DNA of 64,000 bases, taken from positions 1 to 64,000 of the forward strand of contig NZ_JACVTO010000019.1 of NCBI RefSeq assembly GCF_016518545.1. The letters run 5' to 3'. Source of the DNA: Pseudomonas sp. S30. Its GTDB lineage: Bacteria; Pseudomonadota; Gammaproteobacteria; Pseudomonadales; Pseudomonadaceae. Below are positions 52,558 to 60,966 of the stretch, piece after piece. Both the position numbers and the translations under genes were made by a program. How positions within the stretch are numbered: position 1 is the stretch's first letter; every line of letters begins with the position of its first letter. The notes under the pieces are model-generated. The model did no database searches. It was given only the letters and a program-made list of their open reading frames with translations, and was not told the DNA's origin.

Positions 52558-55104
52558 ATGACCATCGACCTGCAGCATTACGCCGCCAGCCTGGCGTCGT
52601 TGAAAGACGCCCGCGCCGTGACCGAGAAGGCGCGCGATTACCTCCAGCACTGGCCCGACCTGTACGCCCTGGCGCGGCGCACGGCGGCTGATTACCTGCG
52701 CCGGCATAGCGGTCAATGGCTGGATCCGGACCGGGTCTGGTGGAATGTCTTCGACGGGGCGGTGGGCGCGCCGACCTTCACCGGCTGGCGCCACGCCGGG
52801 CCACCGCGCGAGTCGATACGCTTCACCGATCTGCTGATCCAGCGCTTCGACGGTGGCTTCCAGGCGGCGCCGGATGTGCTGCCGTTGTATGGCGGCTTCT
52901 ACACGCAAGGCCGCGGGGCCTCGCAATACGGCGCGCACAACGAGGTCAAGCTGGACCCGCAGAAGGTCATGGATGACCTCTGGGCGCTGGATTTCGCCAG
53001 CCAAGTCAGGCAACGCAGCGAGCGCTTCTGGAGCGAGCAGGGCCGGGATTTCCCGTTGCTGGCCCGCGTGCGGCTGCTGGCCAGTATCGAGACCGGCGTC
53101 GCCGAAGGACGCTTGCAGGACCTGGATCGCCGCCGCCTGAAGGCGTATCTGCGGGCACCGGGGCATGAACGTCCTACGCTGGATGACCTGGTCAAGCCGC
53201 TGGATCTGGCGGCCTTCGTCGTCCGTCATCACCTGCTCGAGGGAGGTGGCCATTTGCTGACGCTGACGGCGAGCGATGGTCGGGTGATTCTCTATTGCCC
53301 CACGACGTCCTGGCCGCCCCAGGCCTTCGCCGATCGGCCGGCGCTGCTGGCCTGGGTTCATGGGCAGTTGTCGGCGCCACTGGCCCACGACTGGCTGCGC
53401 GCCTTGTATCGGGTCGATCAGCAAGCCAGTACCGACGAGCTGCAAAAAGCGCTGGCGCACCTGCGCGCACGCAGCGGCAGCGCCGAAGCGCCCCAATGGC
53501 CATTCGGCGAAGGTCGCCCGCTCGATACCGACCTGTTCGAGGAGCTGCAGGCGTGGGCCAAGGCGGACCTGCAGGTGAGCCAGCAGGCGCTGGTCAGCAA
53601 CGGTGATCTGCGCAAAGGCCTGTGGCGCGGTTACCTCGGCGCGTTCCTGCAGATCGTCGCGCCCATCGCGCCAGCCGCCTGGCCGCTGGGGTTGCTGGTG
53701 CTGGGGGCAGGCGTGGCACGGCTGGTGCTCGACAGCCAGGCGCTGGCCAGCGCCCATTCCACCCGTGAACGTCAGGAGGCGATCCTGGCCGTGGTCGCCG
53801 ATGCGGTCATGGTGGTGTTCTCGCTCATCGACGTCGGCCTGAGCGGCCGTTCACTGACCTACCGGGCACCGCCCCATGAGCGGCTGGCCCAGCCAGACAG
53901 CTGGGCGCCAGTCGAGGGGCGCAGCGACGAACTGGACGATCTGGAGGCCAACCGGCTGGTCGAGCCACCCGTGGAAACCGATGGGCTGTTGCGCAATGTC
54001 AGTGTCGATGAGCAAGGCGCTACCTGGATCGAGCTGCAGGACCAGACCCTGCGGGTGCGCTATAGCCCGGAAAGCGACGGCTGGCTGGCGGTGGACGAGG
54101 ACGACCCCTTCGCTTTTCTGCCCGGCTATCCCTTGAGAGTGGTCGAAGAAGGCAGTTTTCAGCTGTTCGACGTACCGCAGCCCTCCGGCGTGTTGACCGA
54201 TGGCATGGAGCAACTGGCGTCCAGCTTCTGGGACACCTACATGCGCGACAACCCGCTGCTGTATTGGGAAATGTCGCAGACGCTCTTGCAAGCGCAGCGC
54301 ACCACCCTGGCCAAGGCCGCCCTGCCTCGCATCGAGCCGGGTGCGGCCCTGCAGACCGACGAGCTGGGGTACGAATGCGTCGAGGCAGGCGGTCAGCGTC
54401 ACTACACCTGGCGTGAAGGCGATGAATACCAGAGCCAGCTGCTGCGCATCTACAGCAGCGAGAATTCCCAGGTCAACAACCTGTTCCGCCATGGCGTCAA
54501 AGGCAGTATCGGCGAAGGCGATGGCGACGTACCGGGCTACCTGCACAGGCTGTTCGACAGCCTGGACGCCCTGCCTTCCAGCGAGGCGGTGCGCCTATGG
54601 CGTGGCGGCAGCAACTATCGCCTGACCGGCGGCGTGCACTACCGTAACGGCGACCTCAATCCGGGCGACGTGCTGGTCAGTACCGATATCACCTCGTTCA
54701 CCGAGAACCCCTATGCGTTGCGTGCCTTCGTCGCGCCCAGCATGGCCACCGGCGAGGACCGCTTCGAGTCGGTGTTCAATGAAACCTCGGTGGTCTATGA
54801 ACTGGTCGGCAAAGGCCTGCGCAACGGCAAGCCGATCGCGCCGATGTCGCTGCACCCGATCGAGTCCGAGGTCATCTATGCACCTGGGCATTTTTTCAAG
54901 ATCGACAGCATTCGCCAGGTGCGCGGCGACCATTACCACTTCGTCAAAGTGCGCCTGCGCGAGGTGGAAAAGCCGATGGACGAGCCCATCTACGACATGC
55001 GCACCGGGCAACCCTTCGAGCGTCTCGCCTTCCTGGAAAGGGTCGGTGAAGAGGCCCTGGTCGAGCGCTTGTTCCCCGCCGAGCAATGGCCTACAGCGCG
55101 ATGA
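52558..55104 (+). CDS. dermonecrotic-like toxin with C-terminal ADP-ribosyltransferase domain
   Basis: 848 residues, start ATG at 52558 after AAGGAG. The N-terminal 350 residues resemble the dermonecrotic-toxin-like DUF6543 region of pseudomonads (FTGWRHAGPPRESIRFTDLL). A hydrophobic hairpin follows near residues 370-430 (APIAPAAWPLGLLVLGAGVARL and ILAVVADAVMVVFSLIDVGL), possibly for membrane entry. The C-terminus has the R-S-E ADP-ribosyltransferase set: R682 in VRLWRGGSNY, T712-S713 in STDITSFTENP, and E769-x-E771 in HPIESEVIYAPG. It probably modifies an arginine or other target in a host or rival cell. No signal peptide, secretion gene or immunity gene is adjacent; the next gene is on the other strand and overlaps its end. 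Confidence 0.75.
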   Translation: MTIDLQHYAASLASLKDARAVTEKARDYLQHWPDLYALARRTAADYLRRHSGQWLDPDRVWWNVFDGAVGAPTFTGWRHAGPPRESIRFTDLLIQRFDGGFQAAPDVLPLYGGFYTQGRGASQYGAHNEVKLDPQKVMDDLWALDFASQVRQRSERFWSEQGRDFPLLARVRLLASIETGVAEGRLQDLDRRRLKAYLRAPGHERPTLDDLVKPLDLAAFVVRHHLLEGGGHLLTLTASDGRVILYCPTTSWPPQAFADRPALLAWVHGQLSAPLAHDWLRALYRVDQQASTDELQKALAHLRARSGSAEAPQWPFGEGRPLDTDLFEELQAWAKADLQVSQQALVSNGDLRKGLWRGYLGAFLQIVAPIAPAAWPLGLLVLGAGVARLVLDSQALASAHSTRERQEAILAVVADAVMVVFSLIDVGLSGRSLTYRAPPHERLAQPDSWAPVEGRSDELDDLEANRLVEPPVETDGLLRNVSVDEQGATWIELQDQTLRVRYSPESDGWLAVDEDDPFAFLPGYPLRVVEEGSFQLFDVPQPSGVLTDGMEQLASSFWDTYMRDNPLLYWEMSQTLLQAQRTTLAKAALPRIEPGAALQTDELGYECVEAGGQRHYTWREGDEYQSQLLRIYSSENSQVNNLFRHGVKGSIGEGDGDVPGYLHRLFDSLDALPSSEAVRLWRGGSNYRLTGGVHYRNGDLNPGDVLVSTDITSFTENPYALRAFVAPSMATGEDRFESVFNETSVVYELVGKGLRNGKPIAPMSLHPIESEVIYAPGHFFKIDSIRQVRGDHYHFVKVRLREVEKPMDEPIYDMRTGQPFERLAFLERVGEEALVERLFPAEQWPTAR

Positions 55105-55951
55105 ACTCTGGGCGTAGCCCCTCGACCTGCCGCCCCGCTGGCGCCGGCGGCTGATCGAGGCCGGTGATATGGTGCAGCACCTGCGCGCGCACGCTGTGCA
55201 GGGCGGCTGCACTGCGCAGCCGCGGATGGGGCAGGTCCACGTCGACCACCGCCTTGATGCGTCCGGGACGTGGCTCCAGCACCACCACTCGGTCCGCCAG
55301 GTAGGTGGCCTCTTCGGCATCGTGGGTCACCAGCAGTACGGTGACCCCGGAGCGTGCCCTGATCACCAGCAGTTCGTCCTGCAACTGCTGGCGGGTCAGG
55401 GCGTCCAGCGCGCCGAACGGCTCGTCCAGCAGCAGCAAGCGCGGGCTGGCCACCAGTCCGCGGGCGATCGCCACGCGTTGCGCCATGCCACCGGACAGTT
55501 GGTGCGGGTAGGCGCTCTCGAACCCCGACAGCCCCACCAACTGCACGAATTCATGGACCTTGCGCGCCCGGTCGCCCTCGCTCAGCTTGTCATTGATCAG
55601 GCCCAGGGCGATGTTCTGCTCGACGCTCAGCCACGGAAACAGGCGGTGCTCCTGGAAGACGATGCCCCGCTCGCTGCCGATGCCCGTGACGAGCTGGCCG
55701 TCGATGTGGATGCTGCCGCTGTAGTCGCCGTCCAGCCCGACCAGCAAGCGCAGCAGGGTGGATTTGCCGCAGCCCGAAGCGCCGACGATGGCGATGAGCT
55801 CGCCTTCTTCGATCGACAGGTCGAAGCCACGCAGGGCCTCGAACGGCTGGCCGTCGACGTGGAAGACCTTGCCGACATCGTCGAAGCGGACCAGTGGCGT
55901 GGCGGCCTGCGTCGAAGTGCTCGAGGCGGGCGTGGCAGTGAAGGCGTTCAT
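55091..55951 (-). CDS. atsC: sulfate-ester ABC transporter ATPase AtsC
   Basis: 286 residues, SsuB/TauB-like ABC ATPase. Walker A GASGCGKST, Q-loop FQEHRLFPWL, signature LSGGMAQRVAIARGL, Walker B LLLLDEPFGALD. It energises import of organosulfur compounds with AtsB and AtsR. Start at 55951 overlaps the permease stop (ATGA). Gene symbol follows the atsRBC locus of P. putida S-313. Its 3' end overlaps the toxin gene by 14 bp. Confidence 0.88.
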   Translation of the reverse strand: MNAFTATPASSTSTQAATPLVRFDDVGKVFHVDGQPFEALRGFDLSIEEGELIAIVGASGCGKSTLLRLLVGLDGDYSGSIHIDGQLVTGIGSERGIVFQEHRLFPWLSVEQNIALGLINDKLSEGDRARKVHEFVQLVGLSGFESAYPHQLSGGMAQRVAIARGLVASPRLLLLDEPFGALDALTRQQLQDELLVIRARSGVTVLLVTHDAEEATYLADRVVVLEPRPGRIKAVVDVDLPHPRLRSAAALHSVRAQVLHHITGLDQPPAPAGRQVEGLRPEFIAL

Positions 55952-57534
55952 GCGGTTCTCCAGCGCGTGGCGCGCGATTCGAGGTGTTGTCCAAGGCTGC
56001 CGAGCAGGGCGCCGACCAGGCCGATCAACACCATGGCGGCCATCACCTGGTCCATGCGGAACAATTGCTGGGCCCCGAGCATGAGGCTGGCGATGCCGCC
56101 ATCCGATGGCATGAAGTACTCGGCGCCGAGGGTGCCGAGCCAGGCGTAGATCAGCGCCAGGCGCAGGCCGGCGAAGATCGCTGGTGCTGCGCCTGGCAGC
56201 ACCAGCAGGCGCAGGCGCTGGGGCAGGTTCAGCCGCAGCGCGCGCGCGGCTTCGCCCAGTTGCGGCGACAGGCCGCAGACGCCGCGCTGGGTGGCGATCA
56301 TCAGCGGGAAGAACGCGGCCAGGCCGACGAACACCAGTTTCGAGGCTTCGCCCAGGCCGAACCAGGCGGTGAGCAGCGGCACCCAGGCGAACAGCGCCAC
56401 CTGCCGCACGGCCGACAGGCTCGGCCCGAGCAGGCGCTCGCCGGTGCGCGACAGCCCCAGCAGCAGCCCGGTGGCCAGGCCAGCGCAGCCGCCGAACAGC
56501 AGCCCGGCCAGGGTGCGCTGCAAGCTGCTGGCCATGGCCTGAGGCAGCGAGCCGTCCAGCAGGCCGGCGAACAGGCTGTGCACCACCTGCAGCGGTGAAG
56601 TGAGGACCGCGCTGTCCACCCAACCGAAGCTATTGCCCGCCTGCCACAGGGCCAGCAGCGCCAGCGGCAGCAGCAGGGACTGCCAGCGGCGCGTCGGGAG
56701 GCTGCGCCGATGCTCTGCCGTGGCGGGCTGCGGCCAGAACAGGCAGCGACGCTCCAGGCGCGAGAAGCCGTGCTCCAGAGTGGCGCCCACCCCGCCGATC
56801 AGCACGATGCAGACGAAGACCAGATCGAGCATGAACAGCTGGCGGCCCCACACCATCAGGTAGCCGATCCCTTCGCTGGAGGCCAGCAGTTCGACTGCCA
56901 GCAGGGCACTCCAGCCGGTGGCCAGGGCCTGGCGAACGCCCGCCAGGAACGCGGGCAGGGCAGCCGGCACCAGCAGCTGCCGAAACCGCACGGCGGGCGG
57001 CAGGCGCAGCACGGCGGCGGCCTCGCGCAACTTGGGTTGCGCATCGCGTACCCCGACCAGCGTGTGCAGCGTGACCGGCACGATCACCGCCTTGAGCAGC
57101 ACCACCAGCTTGAGCCATTCGCCGATGCCGAAGAACAGCATGAACAGGGGAATCCAGGCCAGGGTCGGGATCTGCGCCAGGGCCAGGAAGGTGGGCAGCA
57201 CCAGCGCCTGCGCACGGCGGGAACCACCGAGCCAGATGCCGAGCAGCAGGCCGCTGGCGATGCCCGTGAGCAGGCCCCAGAACAGGCGTTGCAGACTTAT
57301 CCACAGATGGCCCCAGAGTTCGCCTGCGCCGTACTCCAGCGCCGTCTGCCAGACCAGCGTGGGGGGTGGCAGGATCTGCTCGCTCATCCAGTGCCGCTCA
57401 CTGGCCAGCCACCACAGCAGTGCCACCGTGATAGGGACCAGCCAGGGCAGGGCGCGGTCCACCTGGGCTCGGGCGAATGGGCGCAGGTCGACACGCTGAG
57501 TGGAGTGACGCGTCGCGATCAGGCTATGGGTCAT
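55948..57534 (-). CDS. atsB: fused double permease AtsB
   Basis: 528 residues, about twice a normal SsuC/TauC permease. Two permease halves are joined around residue 270: each has the inner-membrane ABC EAA loop (LREAAAVLRLPPAVRFRQLLVPAALPAFLAGVR and LGEAARALRLNLPQRLRLLVLPGAAPAIFAGLR). The fusion supplies both membrane halves in one chain. AtsB of P. putida S-313 is, as known, a protein of this size. It is upstream of atsC and divergent from atsR. Confidence 0.88.
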   Translation of the reverse strand: MTHSLIATRHSTQRVDLRPFARAQVDRALPWLVPITVALLWWLASERHWMSEQILPPPTLVWQTALEYGAGELWGHLWISLQRLFWGLLTGIASGLLLGIWLGGSRRAQALVLPTFLALAQIPTLAWIPLFMLFFGIGEWLKLVVLLKAVIVPVTLHTLVGVRDAQPKLREAAAVLRLPPAVRFRQLLVPAALPAFLAGVRQALATGWSALLAVELLASSEGIGYLMVWGRQLFMLDLVFVCIVLIGGVGATLEHGFSRLERRCLFWPQPATAEHRRSLPTRRWQSLLLPLALLALWQAGNSFGWVDSAVLTSPLQVVHSLFAGLLDGSLPQAMASSLQRTLAGLLFGGCAGLATGLLLGLSRTGERLLGPSLSAVRQVALFAWVPLLTAWFGLGEASKLVFVGLAAFFPLMIATQRGVCGLSPQLGEAARALRLNLPQRLRLLVLPGAAPAIFAGLRLALIYAWLGTLGAEYFMPSDGGIASLMLGAQQLFRMDQVMAAMVLIGLVGALLGSLGQHLESRATRWRTA

Positions 57535-57835
57535 GGCGCCCTCGATTAAAATGCGCAGTGATTATTTCTTTAAGGAATAACAAATATCTGTATTCGTATA
57601 TGTAGAAATAAGAGCACGTCTCTGGCAGCGCCGGAAGTGCCTGAACATTGCGTTTCGCTCATATTTTTCATGCGCTCGATGCATGCCGGTGGCTAAGCCC
57701 CGTCCTTAGCGATTTATAGCTATTTGTTATCTGCAAATGAGTTTTAAGTCTTTGCTGGTTATAGCGGACTTTGCCTAGCTTCCGATCACCGCGCCGGCCA
57801 ACGACATCGCTGGCGGCCTGTCGAGGAGCTTTGTC
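57535..57835. promoter_or_regulatory. divergent atsB/atsR promoter region
   Basis: 301 bp, strongly AT-rich against GC-rich neighbours. It contains a near-palindrome TTATTTCTTTAAGGAATAA (57562-57580) close to atsB and an inverted pair ATAACAAAT (57577-57585) / ATTTGTTAT (57722-57730), one near each gene. These look like LysR-type (CysB or SftR) sites for sulfur-starvation control. Confidence 0.55.
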
Positions 57836-58885
57836 ATGAATACCGTATTGCGCCGCCTGCTCAGTCCATTGCTGGTGACCCTGCTGGGTGGTTTGCCCCT
57901 GGCCGCACCGGCCGCGGAGCCGGCGCCGCCGGAGGTGATCCGCATCGCCGTGCCGGACCTCAGCGCCGGCAATACGCCTAGCGGCGGCGGGGTCGTCGAT
58001 GTGTTGCGCCACCAGCGACTGCTGGAGAACGCCTTCGCCAAGGATGGCATTCGTATCGACTGGCATTTCTTCAAAGGGGCGGGGCCGGCGGTCAACGAGG
58101 CCCTGGCCAACGGTCAGGCCGACTTCGCCTACCTGGGCGACCTGGCAGCGATCATCGGCAAGGCCAGCGGCCTGGACACCCACGTGCTGTCGGCCGGCGT
58201 GCGCGGTGTGAAGAGTTATCTGGGTGTGGTGCCAGGTTCGGGCATCCACCGTCTGGAGGACCTCAAGGGCAAGCGCGTGGCGGTGTTCCGCGGCACCGCC
58301 AACCAGCTGTCGTTCGCCAGCGCGCTGGCCAGCCAGGGGCTTTCCGAGCGCGACCTGAAGGTCATCAACCTGGATTTCAATGCCTCCAACGCGGCCCTGG
58401 CCGCCAGGCAGATCGACGCCACCTGGGGCCTGTCGAACCTGCTGTCGTTGCGTGAGCGTGGCCTGGTGGAGCTGCCGGTGAACTCGCGTGATCTGCAAGG
58501 CGCCGGCAGTACCCAAGCCGTGCTGGTGGGCACGGGCGAGTTCATCGGCAAGTACCCTGAGCTGGTGCAGCGACTGGTCAGCGCCCAGCAACAGGCCGTG
58601 AACTGGCTGCGCGACGAGCGCAACCGCGACGCCTACGTGGACCTCGTCGCCAGCACCGCCAGCTGGCCGCGCAGCGTGTTGCGCGACGATCTGGCCCAGG
58701 AAAACCTGTCCCACTATTTCGATCCGCGCCTGGACAGCGAGTTCGTCGGCCTGCTGCAGCAGGGGGTCGACCTGGCTGCCCGCGAGCGGCTCATCCGGCG
58801 CAGCTTCCAGGTCTCTGACTGGATCGAGCCTCGGTTCATCGATACCGCCCTGCAACAGCAACAGGCCACCCAGGCCGCCCGCTGA
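57836..58885 (+). CDS. atsR: sulfate-ester binding protein AtsR
   Basis: 349 residues. Signal peptide MNTVLRRLLSPLLVTLLGGL ending near APAAEP, then a periplasmic binding domain of the SsuA/TauA/NrtA type (GKRVAVFRGTANQLSFASAL; DFNASNAALAARQIDATWGLSNLLSL). It presents sulfonates or sulfate esters to AtsBC. It is followed by atsK after 23 bp. Confidence 0.88.
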   Translation: MNTVLRRLLSPLLVTLLGGLPLAAPAAEPAPPEVIRIAVPDLSAGNTPSGGGVVDVLRHQRLLENAFAKDGIRIDWHFFKGAGPAVNEALANGQADFAYLGDLAAIIGKASGLDTHVLSAGVRGVKSYLGVVPGSGIHRLEDLKGKRVAVFRGTANQLSFASALASQGLSERDLKVINLDFNASNAALAARQIDATWGLSNLLSLRERGLVELPVNSRDLQGAGSTQAVLVGTGEFIGKYPELVQRLVSAQQQAVNWLRDERNRDAYVDLVASTASWPRSVLRDDLAQENLSHYFDPRLDSEFVGLLQQGVDLAARERLIRRSFQVSDWIEPRFIDTALQQQQATQAAR

Positions 58886-58908
58886 CCTCATCCCCAAGGA
58901 GTGACTCC

Positions 58909-59814
58909 ATGAGCAATGCCGCATTGGCCGATGTGCCGCACACCGTCGAGCTGGATATCCAGCCGGTCGCCGGGCGTATCGGCGCCGAGATTCGCCACCT
59001 GAAGCTGTCCGCCGATCTGGACCCTGCCACCGTGGACGCGTTGCAGGCGGCCCTGGTGCAGTACAAGGTGATTTTCCTGCGTGGTCAGACACACCTGGAC
59101 GACCAGGCCCAGGAGGCGTTCGCCAAGCTGCTCGGCGAGCCGGTCGCCCACCCGACGGTGCCGGTGGTGGACGGTACGCGCTACCTGATGCAACTCGATG
59201 GCGCTGAAGGGCAGCGCGCCAATTCCTGGCACACCGACGTGACCTTCGTCGACGCCTACCCCAAGGCCTCCATTCTGCGTAGCGTGATCGCGCCGGCCTT
59301 CGGCGGCGATACGGTCTGGGCCAACACCGCCCGCGCCTACGAGGAACTGCCGCAGCCTCTGCGCGAACTGGCCGACAAGCTCTGGGCGGTGCACAGCAAC
59401 GAGTACGACTATGCCGCCATCAAGCCGGACGTCGACCCGCAGCGCCTGGAACGTTACCGCCAGGTGTTCACCTCGACGGTGTACGAAACCGAGCACCCCG
59501 TGGTGCGGGTGCACCCGATCAGCGGCGAACGGGTGTTGCAGCTAGGGCATTTCGTCAAGCGCATCAAAGGCTATTCGCAAGCCGACTCCCATCATCTGTT
59601 CAATCTGCTGCAGGGGCATGTCACGCGCCTGGAGAACACCGTGCGCTGGCGCTGGCAGGCCGGTGACGTGGCGATCTGGGACAATCGCGCGACCCAGCAC
59701 TACGCGGTGGACGACTACGGCACCCAGCCCAGGGTGGTGCGTCGGGTCACGCTGGCCGGTGAAGTACCGCAAGGGGTGGACGGGCAGCTGAGCCGAACCA
59801 CGCGAAAGGGCTAG
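58909..59814 (+). CDS. atsK: 2-oxoglutarate-dependent alkylsulfatase AtsK
   Basis: 301 residues, the exact length of AtsK of P. putida S-313. The iron ligands H108 and D110 (NSWHTDVTF) and the distal histidine in RATQHYAVDDYG are present, with the 2-oxoglutarate arginine in RVVRRVTLAG. It oxidises the carbon bearing the sulfate ester, releasing sulfate and an aldehyde, using O2 and 2-oxoglutarate. Co-transcribed with atsR; likely induced by sulfur limitation. Confidence 0.93.
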   Translation: MSNAALADVPHTVELDIQPVAGRIGAEIRHLKLSADLDPATVDALQAALVQYKVIFLRGQTHLDDQAQEAFAKLLGEPVAHPTVPVVDGTRYLMQLDGAEGQRANSWHTDVTFVDAYPKASILRSVIAPAFGGDTVWANTARAYEELPQPLRELADKLWAVHSNEYDYAAIKPDVDPQRLERYRQVFTSTVYETEHPVVRVHPISGERVLQLGHFVKRIKGYSQADSHHLFNLLQGHVTRLENTVRWRWQAGDVAIWDNRATQHYAVDDYGTQPRVVRRVTLAGEVPQGVDGQLSRTTRKG

Positions 59815-59859
59815 CGCCCACCCCGCAGGCGCGGCGGTTCATACACGGGACCTCCAGCG

Positions 59860-60774
59860 CTACAACTCGGCGTCACAGGCGATCAGTTGGCGGACCAGGC
59901 CCTGGGCCAGCGGGGACAAGCCGTACCCCACCCGGCTGACGATGCCGTAGCGGGTATGGCAGGCCTGGCGCTGCTCGGGCGTCAGGTCGACCGGCTCCAA
60001 CGCCACCAGGCGGCCTTGCGCCTGATAGGGCTGCAGGTTGGCGCTGCAGGCGATGCCCAGCGTGTTCGACTGCATCACCACATTGAGCAACGCATAGCCG
60101 TGCTCGCATTCGACGCTGGGGACGAAGTCCTGGCGCTCGCTCATTTCACTGAGCACCTTGCGGATGTTCGGTGGGCGCAGGGTGGTCGCCATCGGGTAGT
60201 CGAACAGGTCGCGTGCATGCACGGCTTCTTGCTGCGTCAGGGGATGCCCGACACGGCAGCAGAAATACCAGCGCTGGGGCGTCAACAAATGCACGCGGTA
60301 GTCCGGGTCTGCCTCGAATTGACGCGTGTCGGCCACGAAGAATTCGATCTCCTCGGCCATCAGCCGATGGTTCAAGGCCTGCCAGTTATCCACTTGAAAG
60401 CAGGTCCGCGCTGCCGGGAACTCGCTGACGAAGCGCGCCACTGCGCGGGGGACCAGTCCTCCGGCCGGCGCTGGCCCGGAGCCGAAGCGCACGGTGCCGG
60501 TGGTCGCGCCGTTGAACTGGTTGATCTCGTTGACCAGATTGCGTGCGCCATGCACCAGCCGCCGCGAGTGGTCCAGCACCAACTGGCCCTGACGGGTGGG
60601 CGCCAGCTCCTTGCTGGCGCGATCCACCAGACGGCAGCCGACGTTGTGCTCAAGGGTCTGGATGCTGCGGCTGAAGGCCGACTGCGACAGGTTCACCGCG
60701 GCCGCCGCGGCGACGAAGCTGCGGTGCTCGATGAGTGCGATGAAGTGCCGCAGCTGACGCAGATCGATATGCAT
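59860..60774 (-). CDS. sftR: LysR-type regulator SftR
   Basis: 304 residues. N-terminal helix-turn-helix (HFIALIEHRSFVAAAAAVNLSQSAFSRSIQTLE) and a C-terminal effector domain. Position next to a TonB receptor and an arylsulfotransferase matches SftR of P. putida S-313, which controls sulfate-ester genes. It is divergent from sftP over 192 bp of AT-rich DNA. Confidence 0.88.
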   Translation of the reverse strand: MHIDLRQLRHFIALIEHRSFVAAAAAVNLSQSAFSRSIQTLEHNVGCRLVDRASKELAPTRQGQLVLDHSRRLVHGARNLVNEINQFNGATTGTVRFGSGPAPAGGLVPRAVARFVSEFPAARTCFQVDNWQALNHRLMAEEIEFFVADTRQFEADPDYRVHLLTPQRWYFCCRVGHPLTQQEAVHARDLFDYPMATTLRPPNIRKVLSEMSERQDFVPSVECEHGYALLNVVMQSNTLGIACSANLQPYQAQGRLVALEPVDLTPEQRQACHTRYGIVSRVGYGLSPLAQGLVRQLIACDAEL

Positions 60775-60875
60775 TTTCTACATTGAAACCTTCGGTTAAA
60801 TGCAATTGCCGACAAGAGCTGGGGACTTTATAAAGGCTCTTACTTATTCCACAAAATATAAAATTAAAATATTTA

Positions 60876-60892
60876 TATTTCCTAAAAGAATA
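60876..60892. promoter_or_regulatory. candidate sulfur-control site upstream of sftP
   Basis: TATTTCCTAAAAGAATA has TATT/AATA arms and resembles the near-palindrome upstream of atsB. It lies in AT-rich DNA 75 bp before sftP, a fit for SftR or CysB. Confidence 0.4.
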
Positions 60893-60966
60893 TAAGCCCC
60901 GCTCATCGCGATTCGCTTCCGCCAACGGAAATGCTCGCCAGGGTCCATGCCTCAAGGAGCCTTTGC

